DNA of 44,450 nucleotides from Microbacteriaceae bacterium (GTDB lineage Bacteria > Actinomycetota > Actinomycetes > Actinomycetales > Microbacteriaceae), in assembly GCA_004297935.1 (NCBI GenBank), contig SCRE01000011.1:1-44450 (forward strand), in the 5' to 3' direction. Below, one piece after another: positions 42,295-44,450 of this stretch. The first letter of the stretch is position 1, and every line of letters begins with the position of its first letter. A program made the position numbers and the translations under genes. Under the pieces are notes generated by a model, which was not told the DNA's origin, ran no database searches, and saw nothing but the letters and a program-made list of their open reading frames with translations.

Positions 42295-42782
42295 AACCAG
42301 GAGCTCTCCCGCACCTGTCTCATCGCTTCGCGCCGGTGCGGCTTGTCCAAGCGGTCGAGGTAGAGAAGGCCGTTCAGATGATCGGTCTCATGCTGGAGCG
42401 CCTGGGCAAGCACTCCGCTGCCGGCGACTTCGACCTCGTTGCCGTCCAGGTCGATTCCACGTGCGCGCGCCTGCGGGTAGCGCATCGTCGGAAACCACAG
42501 TCCGGGCACCGACAGGCACCCCTCGTCCATCGGTTCGGGCTCCCCGCTCAATTCGATGAGCTCCGGATTCAGAAGATACCCGATTTCGCCGTCGACGTTG
42601 TAGCTGAACGCGCGCAGGTTCACCCCGATCTGCGCGGCCGCAACACCGGCCCGCCCCGGCGGGCGCACGCTGTCGATCAGGTCGTCGACCAGCGCACGCA
42701 CACGGTCATCGATGATGCCGACAGGATCGGAGATCGTCTTCAGCACAGGATCGCCGAACAGCCGGATCTGGCGTTCGGTCAC
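42291..42782 (-). CDS. def: Peptide deformylase
   Basis: A 163-residue metalloenzyme that removes the formyl group from nascent proteins at the ribosome. Three motifs: AGVAAAQIG (45-53; the first Gly of the usual motif is Ala45), EGCLSVPG with metal-ligand Cys89, and QHETDHLNG with His131, Glu132 and His135. The C-terminal [14 protein letters not shown] is typical of actinobacterial homologues. The GTG start lies in the last unit of a 20-bp tandem repeat whose units each supply GGAAGG, four bases and GTG, so its translation may be set by the repeat. It follows mycothione reductase in the same direction. Confidence 0.95.
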   Translation of the reverse strand: MTERQIRLFGDPVLKTISDPVGIIDDRVRALVDDLIDSVRPPGRAGVAAAQIGVNLRAFSYNVDGEIGYLLNPELIELSGEPEPMDEGCLSVPGLWFPTMRYPQARARGIDLDGNEVEVAGSGVLAQALQHETDHLNGLLYLDRLDKPHRREAMRQVRESSWF

Positions 42783-42862
42783 AGTGCCTTCCCCAACCTC
42801 ACAGTGCCTTCCCCAACCTCACAGTGCCTTCCCCAACCTCACAGTGCCTTCCGCGACATCAC
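42779..42862 (-). other. Chain of four 7-codon mini-ORFs leading into def
   Basis: On the minus strand GTG codons at 42862, 42842, 42822 and 42802 each open a 7-codon frame (the last three identical, Val/Met-Arg-Leu-Gly-Lys-Ala-Leu) ending in TGA. Each TGA overlaps the next GTG as GTGA, and the last one overlaps the def start at 42782. Every GTG has GGAGG or GGAAGG four bases upstream. The first GTG itself overlaps the mycothione reductase stop. Translation of these frames is not shown; the arrangement is read directly from the sequence. Confidence 0.6.
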
Positions 42863-42871
42863 AGTGCCTCC
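42780..42871 (-). repeat. 20-bp tandem repeats between mycothione reductase and def
   Basis: Plus-strand unit cacagtgccttccccaacct occurs at 42780, 42800 and 42820 exactly, at 42840 with four changes in the second half, and as a partial copy from 42860. The period is exactly 20. On the coding strand each unit carries an SD-like G-rich stretch followed by GCACTGTGA; the fifth copy is the 3' end of the mycothione reductase gene and the first contains the def start codon. The three identical copies indicate recent duplication. Confidence 0.95.
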
Positions 42872-44262
42872 TCGGCTTTCAACAGTGCGTTCTCCACCAC
42901 TTCGGTCGCCGCGGGATGCGGCCAGAACTGGCCTCGGGCCAACCCTCGCACACTGCGCCCGGCAGCGGCGGCCAGGATCAGCGGCTGGATCAGAATGCTC
43001 GCCTCCGGCCCGATGATGTGCGCCCCGAGGATCTGGCCGTTGCCGCGGTCGACGACGAGTTTGCAGAAACTGGTGGTGTCCTCCAGCGCCCAGCCGTATG
43101 CGGTCGTGCGATACTCCTGGGCGACGGCGACCACATCCACCCCCGACGCGCGAGCCTCCCGCTCGGTCAGGCCGAAGTGCGACAACTGCGGATGGCTGAA
43201 CACAGCAGCGGGAACGGGCCCGGGCAGGCCGCCGATCAGATCCGCCGGAAAAGCGAGATTGTGCTCGACCAGCCGTGCCTCGTGATTCGCGACGTGCTTG
43301 AGCTGCCACGGCGAGCTGACGTCGCCGAGCGCGAAGATGCCGTCGACCGGCTGCCCGTCCGCCAGCACACGCTGTTGCGCATCCACCACCAGGCGACCGT
43401 CTGCGTGCAGCTGGAACCCGACGGATGCGGCGGCCAGCGTATCGGTGTTCGGCACGCGCCCCAGCGCAACGAGCACGCGCTCGGTCTCCACCTGCGCACC
43501 GGAACTGGTGGTGACTACCAGCCGCTCGCCGACACGATCGATCGCCTCGACGGTCTCTCCGGTACGCAGCGTCCAGCGTTCCCGGGCCAGTTCGGTGAAG
43601 CGATCCGCGATGTCGTCGTCCAGGCGGGTCAGCATCCGCCCGGAACGGGTCACGAGGGTGATATCGACGCCGAACGAACCGAAGACGTGGGCGAACTCTG
43701 CGGCGACGGCTCCCCCGCCGATGATCACCAACGACTCCGGCAGCGATTCGATCCGCATGATCGTGTCAGAATCGGTGATCGCGTCATCGGGCTCGTATGC
43801 GGCCTGCAGCGCTCGCGGACGCGACCCGGCCGCCACGACGATCCGCGGTGCTCGGATCCGCACCCCGCTCGCGCTGGCAAGGGTGTGCCGATCCTCGAAT
43901 CCGAAGGTCTCCCTGAAGACGGTGACGTTGGCCGACTTCACGTCTCGATAGCGGAATCCGGCCTGCGAGATCTTGTCCGTCTTCGCAAAGACCCGGTCGC
44001 GCACGGCCGGCCAGTCGACCGGGTCGATCCCCGCGCTGACTCCGATGTTGCCGCCGTCTGCTGCGTCGGTGATGACCTCAGCGACGCGCACGAACATCTT
44101 GGTCGGAATACACCCGGCATTCAGGCAGGTGCCGCCGAACCAGCGGCCGTCGTCGATCAACGCGACCGACCAATCGTCGAACTCGGGACCGATCAACGAA
44201 TTGCCGGATCCCGCTCCGATCACGATCAGGTCGAAGTCGCGCACGGCCGGTGCCGACCCCAT
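42859..44262 (-). CDS. mtr: Mycothione reductase
   Basis: A 467-residue FAD/NADPH disulfide oxidoreductase that reduces mycothione to mycothiol, the actinobacterial redox thiol. FAD fold: DLIVIGAGSGNSLIG (11-25); redox pair Cys46/Cys51 in GGTCLNAGCIPTKMFV; second nucleotide fold SLVIIGGGAVAAEFAHVFGS; FALGDVSSPWQLKHVANHEA; catalytic His449/Glu454 in WPHPAATEVVENAL. NSLIGPEFDDWSVALID at the start is typical of Mtr rather than of glutathione or lipoamide enzymes. The ATG has GGAG just upstream and lies 7 bases after the preceding stop codon. Its last codons form part of the 20-bp repeat. Confidence 0.94.
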   Translation of the reverse strand: MGSAPAVRDFDLIVIGAGSGNSLIGPEFDDWSVALIDDGRWFGGTCLNAGCIPTKMFVRVAEVITDAADGGNIGVSAGIDPVDWPAVRDRVFAKTDKISQAGFRYRDVKSANVTVFRETFGFEDRHTLASASGVRIRAPRIVVAAGSRPRALQAAYEPDDAITDSDTIMRIESLPESLVIIGGGAVAAEFAHVFGSFGVDITLVTRSGRMLTRLDDDIADRFTELARERWTLRTGETVEAIDRVGERLVVTTSSGAQVETERVLVALGRVPNTDTLAAASVGFQLHADGRLVVDAQQRVLADGQPVDGIFALGDVSSPWQLKHVANHEARLVEHNLAFPADLIGGLPGPVPAAVFSHPQLSHFGLTEREARASGVDVVAVAQEYRTTAYGWALEDTTSFCKLVVDRGNGQILGAHIIGPEASILIQPLILAAAAGRSVRGLARGQFWPHPAATEVVENALLKAEEAL

Positions 44263-44269
44263 GGTCTCC

Positions 44270-44450
44270 TCACAATCCCAATGGCGTGACGACGACGAGG
44301 AGGTCGCCGGCGTCGACTTGCTGCGTTTTCGGGATGGCGAGGCGTTCGATCACGCCGGCGATGGGGGTGGTGATCGCGGCTTCCATTTTCATTGCCTCGA
44401 TGGAGGCGACGGGTGTGCCGGCGGCCACGGTGTCGCCGAGGCCGACTTGG
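44270..44450 (-). CDS. Biotin carboxyl carrier domain, C-terminal end of a carboxylase (window edge)
   Basis: The last 60 codons of a gene entering from the right edge. The product ends with a biotinyl/lipoyl fold: GDTVAAGTPVASIEAMKMEA, where the Lys encoded at 44387-44389 is the biotinylation site, then ITTPIAGVIERLAIPKTQQV and DLLVVVTPLGL. The EAMKME motif indicates biotin rather than lipoate. The terminal sequence resembles actinobacterial pyruvate carboxylase (pyc); an acyl-CoA carboxylase alpha subunit is the alternative. It ends 7 bases before mtr and probably shares its transcript. Confidence 0.8.
   Translation of the reverse strand, partial: QVGLGDTVAAGTPVASIEAMKMEAAITTPIAGVIERLAIPKTQQVDAGDLLVVVTPLGL

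Noticed and set aside
42780-42871. CRISPR-like or rep-element interpretation of the 20-bp repeats
   Set aside because: Copies abut without unique spacers, no cas genes are near, and the unit overlaps the ends of two coding genes, so it is a tandem duplication of a gene junction.

Overview
The window is high-GC actinobacterial chromosome, most likely from the family Microbacteriaceae. Evidence for this: a complete division and cell-wall (dcw) cluster in actinobacterial order with sepF, yggT and divIVA downstream of ftsZ; mycothione reductase, which belongs to actinobacterial mycothiol metabolism; a class II DAHP synthase; DUF3040 and DUF3043 membrane proteins; and a MurE whose usual Asp-Asn-Pro-Arg motif is replaced by DFHPR, as expected if position 3 of the peptidoglycan stem is not meso-diaminopimelate. 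From memory, the gene content follows the Mycobacterium tuberculosis Rv2139-Rv2204c neighbourhood in rearranged blocks. No tRNA, rRNA, insertion sequence, prophage or CRISPR array was seen. This is core genome, densely packed, with no gene-free stretch above 300 bases.

Layout. 1-4.7 kb: the 5' end of ctaD, then ctaC, erpA and an M20 dipeptidase (all minus), then a plus-strand pair: a DUF3043 membrane protein and an RNase HI with an extra C-terminal domain. 4.7-8.2 kb: pyrD, nrdR and hisD (minus) and a flavin reductase (plus). 8.2-31.6 kb: one long minus-strand block. Read in the direction of transcription it is mraZ, rsmH, ftsL, ftsI, murE, murF, mraY, murD, ftsW, murG, murC, ftsQ, ftsZ, yggS, sepF, yggT, divIVA, lspA, rluD, dnaE. 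Many of these genes overlap by 4 to 38 bases, so translation is probably coupled. 31.8-37.1 kb: DUF3040 (minus), a polyprenyl diphosphate synthase (plus), an Rv2175c-like DNA-binding protein (minus), a LysM cell-wall protein and a PASTA Ser/Thr kinase (plus). 37.2-44.4 kb: class II DAHP synthase, a PlsC acyltransferase and a ROK glucokinase (minus), a long-chain acyl-CoA ligase (plus), then def, mycothione reductase and the biotinyl end of a carboxylase (minus).

How it works together. The central block makes lipid II (MurC-F, MraY, MurG), crosslinks it at the septum (FtsW, FtsI, FtsL, FtsQ), builds and anchors the Z ring (FtsZ, SepF) and directs polar growth (DivIVA). The nearby polyprenyl synthase, PASTA kinase and LysM protein probably supply or regulate the same process.

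Most unusual points: (1) a 20-bp tandem repeat between mycothione reductase and def that multiplies a Shine-Dalgarno/start/stop cassette, giving four 7-codon mini-ORFs chained by GTGA overlaps into def; (2) the DFHPR motif of MurE; (3) three 10-bp-spaced MraZ-type boxes before mraZ; (4) a repeated -10 hexamer plus 6-7 bases plus start codon arrangement suggesting leaderless mRNAs; (5) a His/Asp heptad-repeat tail on LspA; (6) an RNase HI with a C-terminal NTF2-like domain; (7) no pgeF between ftsZ and yggS.
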